Assembly: GCA_016719105.1 (NCBI GenBank)
Contig: JADKAQ010000014.1
Coordinates: 261,004 to 325,003, forward strand
From: Gemmatimonadota bacterium
GTDB taxonomy: Bacteria > Gemmatimonadota > Gemmatimonadetes > Gemmatimonadales > Gemmatimonadaceae
Length of the DNA: 64,000 nucleotides
Reading direction: 5' to 3'
Each line of letters opens with the position of its first letter. Position 1 is the first letter of the stretch. Of the stretch, positions 49,040-58,608 are shown one piece after another. The position numbers and the translations under genes were made by a program. The notes beneath the pieces are model-generated. The model saw nothing but the letters and a program-made list of their open reading frames with translations. It ran no database searches and had not been told where the DNA came from.

Positions 49040-50515
49040 CTAGTACAGTCGGGCATAGATGTGCCGCCGGTGCTGCGGTACCCCCTTCGGCACGCGCTTC
49101 GTGAATTCGTCACGCAGCGACTGGCCTGTTGGTGACGTCACCACGACTCCGCGCTCGATCGCCACGATCTTCCCGTTCAGAGGGGCGAAGATCGCGTAGC
49201 TCACACTGTCCCCGGCGACCTGCGCGTAGCAGCGCCCGCTCTCGCCAGCCGCAAAGGTGGCGAGCGGTTCGTCGATCCTGCGGCACGCGAGGTCGACGAG
49301 CTTGGCTCCTGCCGGCCCTCCGGCGCGCTCCACCACGCGGAAGCCATCGCTGGTCGGCATGAGGATGAGCGTCTCACCGTTGGGCGCGCCGGCATCGGCG
49401 GGGCCGTTCGCCGAGTCGCGCACCCACGTCCCCATCATGCGGGCGAACGGGTCGGGGGCAGCCCCGGGAGGCGGCGGCGGAGCAAAGGCCGCCATCTGGC
49501 CCACGAACTCCGCCAGCCCCGCCGGCGGAAGGGCACGATAGCCCAGCACGTCCGACAGGTGATCGAAGTGCTGCGTCAGGTACCCCGGCTGCACCAGCGC
49601 CTTCGGGTAGTGCGCCGCGTACCCCTCAAAGATGAAACGCAGCGCATCGTAGCCGGCGATGAGCGGGATCGATCCATGATCCTCGCCGTCATAGTACTTG
49701 TAGCCGTATCGAATCCCCGACGTGTTGGCGTCCTTGATGATGCTGTTGAGCGCCAGGATGTTGTTGACGTTGAGAACCGTCCCCGAATCGTACGGGGTGA
49801 TGTTGTTCGCCTGCGCGATGAAGAGGGTACGTGCCGGCGGTGCCGGCTTCCCGAAGAAGTCGCGCGCCATCCGTACCATGAGCCGGTCGTCGAACCAGAG
49901 AGTCGGGTCGATCGCCACGTAGGCGTTGAAGGTCTCGGGGATCGTGTAGAGGGCGTTGAGGACCGCCAGTCCACCTAACGAATGCCCCACGAAGAGCCGA
50001 TAGGGGGCGGTGCGATACGCCGAATCGACGTGCGGGATGAGTTCGGACTTGAGGAACTGCAGGAAGTTCGGATTCCCGCCGGTGATGTCCCACCCCGGGG
50101 GGAGCGGATTGCCGTACGGGTCCTTGGTGACGCGCGTCGGCGTGAGGTCGCGCCGGCGATTGGCGACGGGGATCGCGATGACGATCATCTCGGGGATGGC
50201 ATACGTCCCGCCCACTCCGGTCGACAGCATCTGGAGCACGCCGGTGACGGAGTGGAAGTGCACATCACCGTCGAGCAGGTAGAGCACCGGATACGCGCGC
50301 GGGACCCGCGTCGGCGCGCCGTACGCCGGCGGGGTGTACACCAGGTACGGGCGCCGCTCCTTGAGCGTGGGCGACCAGAGGGTGTCGATGGTGCCGACGG
50401 TGAGCGCCGGTGTCGGTACCGTCGTCGACGATGGACGCTGCCCCGACGCTCGGGCCGACGCCGCGCAGGCTAGACCGGTCACGACGGCGAGAAGGAAGCG
50501 CGAGCAGGGGATCAT
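49040..50515 (-). CDS. exported esterase (IroE/Fes-like alpha/beta hydrolase)
   Basis: A 491-residue protein from ATG 50515 with a signal peptide ending near ARASGQ. Motifs: YLLDGDVHFHS (near 80), the nucleophile elbow GHSLGG (near 195) and a late YDGEDHGSIP histidine (near 300), the esterase-D/enterobactin-esterase layout. The last 140 residues form a separate beta-rich domain (MMGTWVRDSANGPADAG, LILMPTSDGFRVVER) of unknown role, found only in part of the family. Substrate could be siderophore or other ester; nothing in the neighbourhood points to iron uptake. Confidence 0.85.
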   Translation of the reverse strand: MIPCSRFLLAVVTGLACAASARASGQRPSSTTVPTPALTVGTIDTLWSPTLKERRPYLVYTPPAYGAPTRVPRAYPVLYLLDGDVHFHSVTGVLQMLSTGVGGTYAIPEMIVIAIPVANRRRDLTPTRVTKDPYGNPLPPGWDITGGNPNFLQFLKSELIPHVDSAYRTAPYRLFVGHSLGGLAVLNALYTIPETFNAYVAIDPTLWFDDRLMVRMARDFFGKPAPPARTLFIAQANNITPYDSGTVLNVNNILALNSIIKDANTSGIRYGYKYYDGEDHGSIPLIAGYDALRFIFEGYAAHYPKALVQPGYLTQHFDHLSDVLGYRALPPAGLAEFVGQMAAFAPPPPPGAAPDPFARMMGTWVRDSANGPADAGAPNGETLILMPTSDGFRVVERAGGPAGAKLVDLACRRIDEPLATFAAGESGRCYAQVAGDSVSYAIFAPLNGKIVAIERGVVVTSPTGQSLRDEFTKRVPKGVPQHRRHIYARLY

Positions 50516-50635
50516 CGGTTCAACTCTCGTGGTGCGCGGGCCGGCATGGGCCGCGAAGATTCGAGGACGGAACGGCCTGCGTGCGGCGGCACGCCGCCCG
50601 TGCGAGGCAGGGTGCATGCTGGGCGAGCGGGAGGG

Positions 50636-51925
50636 TCACGACAACGCCTCCAGCAGCCGCTCGATGTCGGCCATGTCGTTGTAGACCGATGGGGAGATGC
50701 GCATCCAGTTGGCGGCGACGCGCACGTTTATCCTGGCCTCGGCGAGTCGCTTGGGGACGTCGCTCTCCAGCAGTCCCTTGCGTGCGAACGTCACGATGCC
50801 ACTGGTTGCGCCTGCCGGCGTGACCGCAGCGAAACCCAGCCGGGGCATCTCCTGCTGCAGCCGGGCGATGAGCGGCAGGCGGTGCGCCTGGATGTTCGCG
50901 GGCCCGAGGGCCTGCACGTAGACCAGCGAACTGGCGAGCAGTGCGACGCCGACCTCGGCGCTCCCCGTCAGCGACCCCATCTCGAACAAGCCGGCGGCGT
51001 TGCGGCTGAACTCGTATGTCACGGGCTCGTACGCTCCGACTGGAAGATGTGGCGGATAGTTTGGCTCTGCCGACGCCGCCTGGTAGTAGCTCACCACGGG
51101 ACGCGTGACCTTGTCCCACACCTCCTCGCGCGCGTACAGGAAGCCGAGCCCGAAGTCACCCATCAGCCACTTGAAGCTCGAGCAGGCGGCAAAGTCGATC
51201 CCGCTCGCCTTCACGTCGAGCGGTTCGGCGCCGGCGGCGTGCACGATGTCGACGTAGACCAGGGCACCGTGCGCGTGCGCGAGGTCGGCGACCGCCTTGA
51301 GGTTGTGCTGGAAGCCGTTGTACATCGCCGCCGCCGAGATCTCGATGAGGCGCGTCTTGTGGTCGACGGCGCGCTCGAGGTCGCGGAAGTCGATCCGCGC
51401 ATCGGCCGTGGGCGGAACCACGCGCACGTCGAGCCCGCGCCGGCGCAGCACGTCGAGGTTCATCAGCGCCCCCTCGAAGTGCAGTCCGTCGGTCACCACG
51501 TTGCCGTCGCGCCGATGCTCGAGTTCCAACGCGCGCACCACCAGGTTCTCGCCGGCGCTGGTGCTGGAGACGTGGGCAATCTCGCTGGGCTTGGCGTTGA
51601 TGAGCTGGGCGAAGAGCGCCTTGGGCGTCGACCGGGCGGGATTGGGGGGCGGGGCCATTGTGGGACGCATCGTCCCGCGCCACTCGGCGGCTCGGCGCGC
51701 CGCCTCGACCGAGACGCGCGGGATCGGGTGCGTGTATGCGGCGTTGAGAAAGGTCGTCCCCTCCTCGATGGCAAAGTCGGCCTTGCGTGGAAGGGCCGCA
51801 CCGGGGGGCGGCATCGTCGCCACGGGAGCGTTCCGCGCGTTCTCGCTATCGCTCGTTAGGCCGAGCCCACGAACAGCGGCGATCCCCCCCAATGCGCCCA
51901 GCAGTTGCCGCCGATCCATGCTCAT
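50636..51925 (-). CDS. class V aminotransferase-like PLP enzyme with Tat-type signal
   Basis: A 429-residue protein from ATG 51925. Residues 3-20 contain a Tat-like MDRRQLLGALGG signal. The fold is aminotransferase class V (isopenicillin-N epimerase / cysteine-desulfurase-like): TFLNAAYTHPIP, STSAGENLVVRAL, YVDIVHAAGAEPL with a D-x-x-H PLP-binding step, and SSFKWLMGDFGLGFLYA with the PLP lysine (near 258). The substrate cannot be named. As with the aldolase-like enzyme at 25013-26194, a cofactor-loaded enzyme is sent out through Tat. It diverges from the M20 amidase gene. Confidence 0.82.
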   Translation of the reverse strand: MSMDRRQLLGALGGIAAVRGLGLTSDSENARNAPVATMPPPGAALPRKADFAIEEGTTFLNAAYTHPIPRVSVEAARRAAEWRGTMRPTMAPPPNPARSTPKALFAQLINAKPSEIAHVSSTSAGENLVVRALELEHRRDGNVVTDGLHFEGALMNLDVLRRRGLDVRVVPPTADARIDFRDLERAVDHKTRLIEISAAAMYNGFQHNLKAVADLAHAHGALVYVDIVHAAGAEPLDVKASGIDFAACSSFKWLMGDFGLGFLYAREEVWDKVTRPVVSYYQAASAEPNYPPHLPVGAYEPVTYEFSRNAAGLFEMGSLTGSAEVGVALLASSLVYVQALGPANIQAHRLPLIARLQQEMPRLGFAAVTPAGATSGIVTFARKGLLESDVPKRLAEARINVRVAANWMRISPSVYNDMADIERLLEALS

Positions 51926-52120
51926 GGTGCGTGTCCCGTTCGACGTGGTGACGCAAATGTACCCCCAACGGGGCGCGGGTGCGTTCCCTGGTGCGCGACG
52001 CCGACGACGGCACGCGCATCGACGTGAACCGCCACCGGCCGCGTGACGCGCCGCACCAACTGGCGCCGACTCGCCGCGGCACGCACCTTTCGACCACCCA
52101 CCCCACCGCCGGAGCCGCTC

Positions 52121-53446
52121 GTGTCCCTGCGCCCCATCGCCGTCCTGGCGATCGCCCTGTCTGCCCTCCCGCTGCACCTCGCCGCCCAAGCCACGTCACC
52201 GCTCGATCCGCTGGCCAAGGAAATCGACACGCGCCTCGAGCAGGTGATGCCCAAGGTCATTGCCTGGCGTCGCGACATCCACGAGCACCCCGAGCTCTCG
52301 TTCGAGGAAAAGCGCACCTCGGCGCTCGTGGAGAAGCACCTGCGCGCCCTCGGCCTCGAGGTGCGGGCCCCTGTGGGCAAGACCGGCGTGGTCGGCATCC
52401 TCAAGGGAGGCAAGCCGGGCCCAGTCGTCGCGCTGCGTGCCGACATGGACGGTCTCCCGGTGACCGAACAGGTCGACCTCCCGTTCAAGAGCAAGGTGCG
52501 CACGATGTACAACGGGATGGACGTGGGCGTGATGCACGCCTGCGGCCACGACAACCACGTCGCGATCCTCATGGGCGTGGCCGAGGTGCTCACCGGGATG
52601 AAGGCGAAGATCCCGGGGACGATCGTCTTCCTCTTCCAGCCGGCCGAGGAAGGACTGGGCGGGGCGCAGGCGATGGTCGAGGACGGGGCGCTCAAGGATC
52701 CGCGCCCGTCGGCGATCTTCGGGCTGCACGTCTGGCCATCGTCGTTAGGCTCGATCAGCACGCGCGCGGGCGGCTTCATGGCGGCCGCCGACGGGCTGGC
52801 CATCAACGTGAAGGGGCGGCAGACGCACGGCTCGTCGCCGTGGCGCGGCGTCGACCCGATCCCGGTGGCCGCGCAGATCATCATGGGGCTGCAGACGGTC
52901 GCCTCGCGGCAGATCGACGTGACGTCGGCGCCGGCGGTGATCACGATCGGGATGATCCAGGGGGGCAACCGCGGCAACATCATCCCAGACAGCGTGGTGA
53001 TGATCGGGACCATCCGCACCTTCGACCAGGCGATGCGCGCCGAGATCCACGAGCGCGTGAAGCGCACCGCCGAGGACATCGCCCGGTCGGCAGGCGCAAC
53101 GGCGACGGTCGAGATCTCCGGGGGCGGGCTCATCACGCAGAACGACGCCGCCCTGCTCGACAAGATGTCGCCGACGCTCAAGCGCACCGCGGGCGAGGGC
53201 GGGCTGCGCACGATCAACCCGGTCACCGGCTCCGAGGACTTCCCCGTCTTCACCAAGGAGATCCCGGGGATCTTCTACTTCCTCGGTGTGGCGCCCAAGG
53301 GGGCCGACCTGGCCAAGCAACCGGCCAACCACTCGCCGCTCTTCTTTGCCGATGAAGGCGCACTCCCCACCGGGGTGCGCTCGCTGGCCAACCTGGCGGT
53401 GGACTACCTCAAGAGCGGCGGGTTGAAGGCGAGCAGCGTGCAGTAG
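52121..53446 (+). CDS. exported M20-family amidohydrolase (N-acyl-amino-acid type)
   Basis: A 441-residue protein starting at GTG 52121 with GGAG 6-7 bases upstream. The signal peptide ends near HLAAQA (residue 23). M20D motifs are in order: WRRDIHEHPELSFEE (about 49-63), RADMDGLP (Asp108/110), HACGHDNH (139-146), QPAEEGLGG (173-181), and late GSEDF. They bind the metal pair and cleave N-acyl or indole-acetyl-amino acid conjugates. The lid domain (GLAINVKGRQTHGSSPW) is complete. It diverges from the aminotransferase gene; a convergent amidohydrolase gene ends 27 bases after it. Confidence 0.9.
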   Translation: MSLRPIAVLAIALSALPLHLAAQATSPLDPLAKEIDTRLEQVMPKVIAWRRDIHEHPELSFEEKRTSALVEKHLRALGLEVRAPVGKTGVVGILKGGKPGPVVALRADMDGLPVTEQVDLPFKSKVRTMYNGMDVGVMHACGHDNHVAILMGVAEVLTGMKAKIPGTIVFLFQPAEEGLGGAQAMVEDGALKDPRPSAIFGLHVWPSSLGSISTRAGGFMAAADGLAINVKGRQTHGSSPWRGVDPIPVAAQIIMGLQTVASRQIDVTSAPAVITIGMIQGGNRGNIIPDSVVMIGTIRTFDQAMRAEIHERVKRTAEDIARSAGATATVEISGGGLITQNDAALLDKMSPTLKRTAGEGGLRTINPVTGSEDFPVFTKEIPGIFYFLGVAPKGADLAKQPANHSPLFFADEGALPTGVRSLANLAVDYLKSGGLKASSVQ

Positions 53447-53473
53447 CGTTGCGGCTGGCGAAGCAGGCGATGA

Positions 53474-55213
53474 TCAACGCGGCGCCGGTGGTGTGGCACT
53501 CCCCACCGGCGTCGTCGGCGCCCGGTACGTCTCGCGCCCTCCCATCACGGTGAGGACTGGTTTCGAGGTGAGCAACGCGGTCGGCTCCACGCCGAAGATC
53601 TCGTGCGAAAGCACGACGAAGTCGGCGAGCATGCCAGCGCGTAAAATGCCCAGTTCCTGCTCGCGGAAGGCCGAGTAGGCCGAGCCGGCCGTGTAGTGCC
53701 GCAGCGCCGCGTCCAGCGAGATGCGATGCTGCGGGAGCCACCCACCGGCTGGCGTGCCATCCGGGTTCGTGCGCGTCACCGCGATCCACGTGCCTAACAA
53801 TGGGTCGATCGGGAAGACCGGGTAGTCGCTCCCGAAGGCCTGCATCGCCCCGGCATCGTCAAGCGCCTTGAACGGCATCGCGTGCGGTTCGCGCGCCGGC
53901 CCCAGCAAGGGGACGTAGTTCTGCAGCGTGGTCTTGTCGGGGGTGGCGAAGATCGCCTGCGTCGAGGCAATGACGCCCAGCGCCCCGAAGCGCGGGATGT
54001 CGCTCGGGTCGGGGACCTCGAGGTGCTCCACGCGGTGGCGCCGGTCGCGGGGGCCGTTGCGTCTGGCGGCCTCCTCGAAGGCGTCGAGCGCCATCCGGAT
54101 GGCCCGGTCGCCGATGGCGTGCAGCTCGACCTGGAGCCCGGCGCTGTCGTAGCGCGCCACCGTCGTATTGAGCTCGGCGGCGGTCCAGCGCGGCAGCCCC
54201 GAGCCATCGCCGATGGCGTACGGCGCCAGCATCGCCGCCGTCCCTGCGTCCACGGTCCCGTCCAGCATCCCCTTGGCGATCCCGGTGCGCAGGTAGGGCC
54301 CCGACCAGCGCGCGCCTAACGCCTTCCAGGCCTTGAGCGCCGAGTCGGATGCCGTGCGCTCGAACGGGAGCGCGATGCGCCAGCGCACCAGCAGCGAATC
54401 CTCGGCGAGCGCCCGCTCGAAGGCCCGCTGCTCGGTGCTGTCGATGGCGTTGGCCAGCTGCAACGAGGTGAGCCCCAGCGCCGCGACGCGGTGCATCTCG
54501 TAGCGCATCGCCGCGTACACTTCCTCGGCCGTGGGATCGGGGAGGTGTCGGCGCACCAGGGCGTTGGCCGTCTCCTGCAACAGCCCTGTTGGGGCGCCGT
54601 TGGCATCGCGGATGATCGCCCCGCCCGCCGGCTCCGGCGTTTCCATCCCCACCCCGGCGAGCGAGAGCGCCCGCTGGTTGGCCAGCGTCTGGTGCCCGTC
54701 ACGATCGGTGAGCAGCACGGCGCGGTCGGGGAAGGCGCCGTCGAGGTAGCGCCGGTGCGCGGTATTCTGCGGGAACATGTCGGGCGTCCACCCGCGTCCG
54801 GTGATCCACGCATCCGCCGGCAGGTCCTTCGCAAAGGCCTGCAGCCGCGCCACGATCTCGGCGGGGTCCTTGGCGTTCACGAGGTCGGCGCTGCGACGCG
54901 TGGGGAGGTGCATGTGCGCATCGTGGAAGCCCGGTATGACGCGCTGTCCCCCGAGATCCTCGAGCCGCGTCGTGCTCCCGGCCAGCGCGCGCACCGAGGA
55001 ATCGCTCCCGATGGCGACGATACGATCGCCACGGATGGCGAGCGCGGTCGCCTGCGGCAGCGTCGAGTCCCCGGTCCAGATGCGGGCGTTGTAGAAGATG
55101 CGCTCGGGGGGCGGCGCCCCCTCCTGCCCGCAGGCCGCCAGGGCGAGCATGGCGAGGGTCCCTCGCGCGACGCGCGCGCACTGCTGTCGTGACATCGGGC
55201 CGGCGCCGCTCAT
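53474..55213 (-). CDS. lipoprotein amidohydrolase (YtcJ-like)
   Basis: A 579-residue protein. ATG 55213 overlaps the TGA of the DUF885 gene (ATGA). The signal and lipobox end at ALAAC (Cys near 28). The YtcJ-type amidohydrolase layout is clear: PGFHDAHMHLP (about 88-98), TGRGWTPDMFP, a VELHAIGDRAI histidine (near 367), HRVEHLEV (near 400), and FGSDYPV aspartate (near 465). Related enzymes act on cyclic amides, N-formyl compounds and similar substrates. Coupled translation with a DUF885 peptidase suggests joint work on an exported peptide substrate. Confidence 0.87.
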   Translation of the reverse strand: MSGAGPMSRQQCARVARGTLAMLALAACGQEGAPPPERIFYNARIWTGDSTLPQATALAIRGDRIVAIGSDSSVRALAGSTTRLEDLGGQRVIPGFHDAHMHLPTRRSADLVNAKDPAEIVARLQAFAKDLPADAWITGRGWTPDMFPQNTAHRRYLDGAFPDRAVLLTDRDGHQTLANQRALSLAGVGMETPEPAGGAIIRDANGAPTGLLQETANALVRRHLPDPTAEEVYAAMRYEMHRVAALGLTSLQLANAIDSTEQRAFERALAEDSLLVRWRIALPFERTASDSALKAWKALGARWSGPYLRTGIAKGMLDGTVDAGTAAMLAPYAIGDGSGLPRWTAAELNTTVARYDSAGLQVELHAIGDRAIRMALDAFEEAARRNGPRDRRHRVEHLEVPDPSDIPRFGALGVIASTQAIFATPDKTTLQNYVPLLGPAREPHAMPFKALDDAGAMQAFGSDYPVFPIDPLLGTWIAVTRTNPDGTPAGGWLPQHRISLDAALRHYTAGSAYSAFREQELGILRAGMLADFVVLSHEIFGVEPTALLTSKPVLTVMGGRETYRAPTTPVGSATPPAPR

Positions 55214-56958
55214 CGCAATGCTCCGCCAGCCGCAACCCAGGCGTCGTATCGTTGGCGCAACACCGTCATCGGCATCGACCCGCCATCCAGCAGGAAAGCA
55301 TGCCACTGCTTGATGTCGAACCGGCTCCCCAGCTTCTTCTTCGCATCCTCACGCAGCACCAGGAGCTCGCGCGCTCCCATCTTGTAGGCGAGCGCCTGTC
55401 CCGGCAGGTCGACCGAGTAGCGCAACGTCTCGGTGTCGAGCTGCAGGTCGCTCTCCAGCGTGTTCTCCTTCATGAAGGCGATGGCCCGTTCGCGGGGCCA
55501 GCCGAGGGCGTTCATCCCGGTGTCGACCACCAGCCGGCACGAGATGAACATGTCCATCATGAGGCGACCGTAGCGATCGTACGGATCGGAGTAGAGCCCC
55601 ATCTCCCCCGCGAGCGCCGACGCATAGTCGCCCCACCCTTCCGTGAAGGCGGTGTAGCCCCCCTCGCGCCGGAACTGCGGCAGCGCACCGTTCTCCCGCT
55701 GGATGGCGACCTGAAAGTGGTGCCCGGGGATGAGTTCGTGGAAGACGAGCGCCGCCCCCTGCAACATGCTGCGCTGCGGCAAGTTGGAGCCGTTGAAGAA
55801 GTAGTGCCCCATCGAGTCCTGCACCGAGGGCTCCTGGTAGAAGCCGAAGGTCATCGCCCCCTCGAGGCGCGGGTCGAGGCGCCGCACGTCGCCCTGCGCG
55901 CGCGGGAGCTTGGTGAAGTAGTCACCCACCCGCGGGCGAATGCGCGCATCGTGATACATCAGCTTCTCGCCAAACTCCTCGGGGGTCTTGGCATAGAAGC
56001 GGGCGTCCTTGCGCAACGAGTCATGGAACTGGGCCTTGGTCCCCGTGAAGCCGAGTTCCGCGCGCACCCTCGCCATGGCGCTGTCGATGCGCGCCACCTC
56101 GGCGAGCCCGATGCGGTGCACCGCGTCGGGGGTCACGTCCATCGTGGTGTGCTGCCGCACCAGATGACGATAGAAGGCGTCGCCACCGGGGTACTGTCCG
56201 AGCCCCACCTTGTCCGACGTCTCCGCGCGATACGGGCCGTCCAGGTAGGCGGCGAGCCGCTCCAGCGCCGGGTTCACGCGCGTCGTGATGCGCGCGCCTA
56301 ACGCGCGACGAAACTCGTCACGCTGCGCCGGCGACACGGCGGCCAGTCGCCCCTCGGCCACACTGAACGGGCTCTGCTCCGGCGGCTGGGCGAAGCCGCG
56401 TACGAAGGGGATGACGAGTCGCAGCTCTTCCTTGGGAAGGAGGAGCTTGCGCGTCCGTCGCGCCTCGAGCCCGCCGCGAATGGTGTCGGCCATGGCCGCC
56501 GCCTCGTCGACCAGCGCCAGATAGTGCGCGAGGTCGGCCGCCGTGGTCAACTGCTGCGACGCGAGCAGCCGCGGGACCGTGCCGAGCGGCGAGGCGTACG
56601 GCGTGATGGACGAGAAGGTGAGCCAGTGGAAGCGCGCGGCCTCGATGACCTGCACCAGTTCCCAGCGCAGCATGCGCGAGGTGCTCCACTCGTCAGGCGA
56701 CAGCTCGGCGGGGACGAGCAGGTCGATGGTGCGCACCACCCCGCGCGCGCGCGCCGCGTCGCGCTCGACGCGTGCGAACGAGAGGTCAGGGAGGTGCTCC
56801 ACGCGCAGCCCCGAACGGGCGCGCAGCATCGGATCCTCCTCGACCATGCGCCGCTCATGCTCGGCGACGAGTCGGGCGAGGGTGCGGGCGCTCGCCGTCG
56901 AGTCGACGGGGGCGGCGGCGGCGAGGAAGGCGAGGGCAAACGGGGCGAGGGAGATCAT
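55210..56958 (-). CDS. exported DUF885-family metallopeptidase
   Basis: A 582-residue protein from ATG 56958 with a signal peptide ending near AAAAPVD. DUF885 is a helical family of presumed M32/M2-like metallopeptidases. The zinc motif HELIPGHH lies near residue 408; the TEGWGDYAS block with the third ligand lies about 25 residues on. LQLDTETLRYSVDLPGQALAYKMG near 500 matches the family's late signature. The gene overlaps the next one (lipoprotein amidohydrolase) by four bases. A role in peptide degradation outside the cytoplasm is likely. Confidence 0.87.
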   Translation of the reverse strand: MISLAPFALAFLAAAAPVDSTASARTLARLVAEHERRMVEEDPMLRARSGLRVEHLPDLSFARVERDAARARGVVRTIDLLVPAELSPDEWSTSRMLRWELVQVIEAARFHWLTFSSITPYASPLGTVPRLLASQQLTTAADLAHYLALVDEAAAMADTIRGGLEARRTRKLLLPKEELRLVIPFVRGFAQPPEQSPFSVAEGRLAAVSPAQRDEFRRALGARITTRVNPALERLAAYLDGPYRAETSDKVGLGQYPGGDAFYRHLVRQHTTMDVTPDAVHRIGLAEVARIDSAMARVRAELGFTGTKAQFHDSLRKDARFYAKTPEEFGEKLMYHDARIRPRVGDYFTKLPRAQGDVRRLDPRLEGAMTFGFYQEPSVQDSMGHYFFNGSNLPQRSMLQGAALVFHELIPGHHFQVAIQRENGALPQFRREGGYTAFTEGWGDYASALAGEMGLYSDPYDRYGRLMMDMFISCRLVVDTGMNALGWPRERAIAFMKENTLESDLQLDTETLRYSVDLPGQALAYKMGARELLVLREDAKKKLGSRFDIKQWHAFLLDGGSMPMTVLRQRYDAWVAAGGALR

Positions 56959-57074
56959 GCGGAAAGCTTACGTCATTCCGGCCCCGTTCGCACGTCGCCG
57001 CACCCACGACCATCCCCCCAACGAGGTGGGCCCCTGGCGACCGAACGCCCCGCCCTTTCGTTAGGCGACGACGA

Positions 57075-57506
57075 TCAGGTGGGTGTCACCGTCCCTCGGT
57101 CTCGCAGCAAGGGTATCCGCTCGCGGTCGTTCACCGTGCGTAGTGGCGACGGCGAACGCTGCGACACCCGATCCACTTCGGCGGCGATGGCGTCGATCGC
57201 CTGCTCGATGCGGTCGAGGCGAACCTCGGATGGCGTGAGCGCACTCCGGTCGACCGGGCGGCCGGCGATCCACCCCGCGCTCCGCCAGGTCCGGGCCAGT
57301 GGCGCGTCGCCCGGAATGAGCTGCGCGTGCCCGCACGTGGGGCAGCAGTCGCGCCGCATGCTGTATCGCCAGACCGCGTAGACGATCCCCGGAATCACGA
57401 ACGGGACGGCAAGCGCGAGTGCGACCCACGGGCTCCCCGGGGGAACCTTGAGCGGGGCGCTGGTCTCGGATCCGCACTGGGTGCAGAGCAATCGAGTAGG
57501 CTGCAT
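57075..57506 (-). CDS. zinc-ribbon membrane protein, hypothetical
   Basis: A 143-residue protein from ATG 57506 (an earlier in-frame ATG at 57548 is equally possible). Two CxxC pairs (LLCTQCGS near 7 and CCPTCGHA near 54) form a zinc ribbon split by one hydrophobic segment (WVALALAVPFVIPGIVYAVW, about residues 26-45). The C-terminal half is a soluble helical tail ending in VTPT. Similar small zinc-ribbon proteins are widespread and unassigned. It stands upstream of nothing obvious and diverges from the GNAT gene. Confidence 0.6.
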   Translation of the reverse strand: MQPTRLLCTQCGSETSAPLKVPPGSPWVALALAVPFVIPGIVYAVWRYSMRRDCCPTCGHAQLIPGDAPLARTWRSAGWIAGRPVDRSALTPSEVRLDRIEQAIDAIAAEVDRVSQRSPSPLRTVNDRERIPLLRDRGTVTPT

Positions 57507-57706
57507 GAGGGAGGCGGCGAGGGGGGGGACGGTGCGTTGCCGAATCATACGCGACCGCCATACGTAGTTGGCAAGCCCACGCCGCAAAGGCGCGCCACAC
57601 CGTCGCGTCGCGAAGTCGCGCACCGGACGGGCGCCCCCTTGCTCCGCGAGGTGCGCCGTCGCACGATGCGCCCAGTGTTTCGCCGCACGCCTCCCGCTAC
57701 CCCACC

Positions 57707-58540
57707 ATGACCTTCCGCCCCCACGTCACCGACCTCGCCCTCGCCCGACGCCTCGAACGGGCGGAGGGATCGGCCAACGCCGCCTTCGTGGAGTCGCGCG
57801 CCCTGCACGCGCCGGCGTTAGGCGCCACCTGGAGCGAGGTGGGTGGGACCTATGCCATGTTCGACGGCGTCGGCTCCCCCCTCACGCAGACCTTCGGGCT
57901 CGGGCTCTTTGCCGCGCCCAGCGCCGACGACCTGCAGGCGCTCGAGGACTTCTTTCGCGCACGCGGCGCCGAGGTCTTTCACGAGGTGAGCCCGCTGGCC
58001 GACCCCGCGCTCCTCCCCCTCCTGTCGGGGCGCGGCTACCACCCCATCGAGCTCACGACGGTGTTGCGCCTCCCGCTCGACGATGCATCGCCGCCGGCCG
58101 TCTCCGCGCGCCCGCCCGTCGCCGGCCTTACCACGCGCCGCATCGACAGCGGCGAGCTCTCCGCCTGGGCCGAAGGCTCGGCGCGCGGATGGGGGGAATA
58201 CCCGGAACTCGCCGCCTTCATGCGCGACTTCGGAACGGTGACTGGCAGCAGCCGCGGCGTCTCGTGCTTCGTGGCCGAGCTCGAGGGGGAAATCATCGCC
58301 ACCGGGGCGATGGCGATACACGGCGGCGTGGCCCTGCTCGCAGGGGCAAGTACGATCCCCGCGTGGCGCGGGCGCGGGGCGCAGGGGGCGCTGCTCGCCG
58401 CGCGCCTCGCCTATGCGCGAGCCGAGGGGTGCGACCTCGCGATGATGGGGGCGGCCCCGGGAAGCACCTCGCAGGCCAACGCAGAGCGACAAGGGTTCCG
58501 CATCGCCTACACGCGCATCAAGTGGCAGCTGGCGGCGTAA
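57707..58540 (+). CDS. GNAT-family N-acetyltransferase with two GNAT-like halves
   Basis: A 277-residue protein from ATG 57707. The C-terminal half is a clear GNAT domain with FVAELEGEIIATG, the acetyl-CoA loop STIPAWRGRGAQGALLAARL (about 215-230) and a GFRIAYTRI end. The N-terminal half (LGLFAAPSADDLQAL, DFFRARGAEVFHEV) looks like a second, worn GNAT half, a common plan in this family. Substrate unknown. It diverges from the zinc-ribbon gene and converges with the WD40-like gene. A CGTTAGG word codes Leu-Gly near residue 38. Confidence 0.8.
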   Translation: MTFRPHVTDLALARRLERAEGSANAAFVESRALHAPALGATWSEVGGTYAMFDGVGSPLTQTFGLGLFAAPSADDLQALEDFFRARGAEVFHEVSPLADPALLPLLSGRGYHPIELTTVLRLPLDDASPPAVSARPPVAGLTTRRIDSGELSAWAEGSARGWGEYPELAAFMRDFGTVTGSSRGVSCFVAELEGEIIATGAMAIHGGVALLAGASTIPAWRGRGAQGALLAARLAYARAEGCDLAMMGAAPGSTSQANAERQGFRIAYTRIKWQLAA

Positions 58541-58565
58541 GCGAGCCGCGACCGATGCCCGACGT

Positions 58566-58608
58566 GCCACGCCTCATCGCCGTGGCGGGGGCTCAGCGCC
58601 CCCACGCG
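58566..58608. terminator. paired hairpins between convergent genes
   Basis: GCCACG/CGTGGC (58566-58571 with 58581-58586) is followed at once by a GGGGGC...GCGCCCCC stem over the stop of the minus-strand gene. Together they could terminate both converging genes. No T run is seen. Confidence 0.35.
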
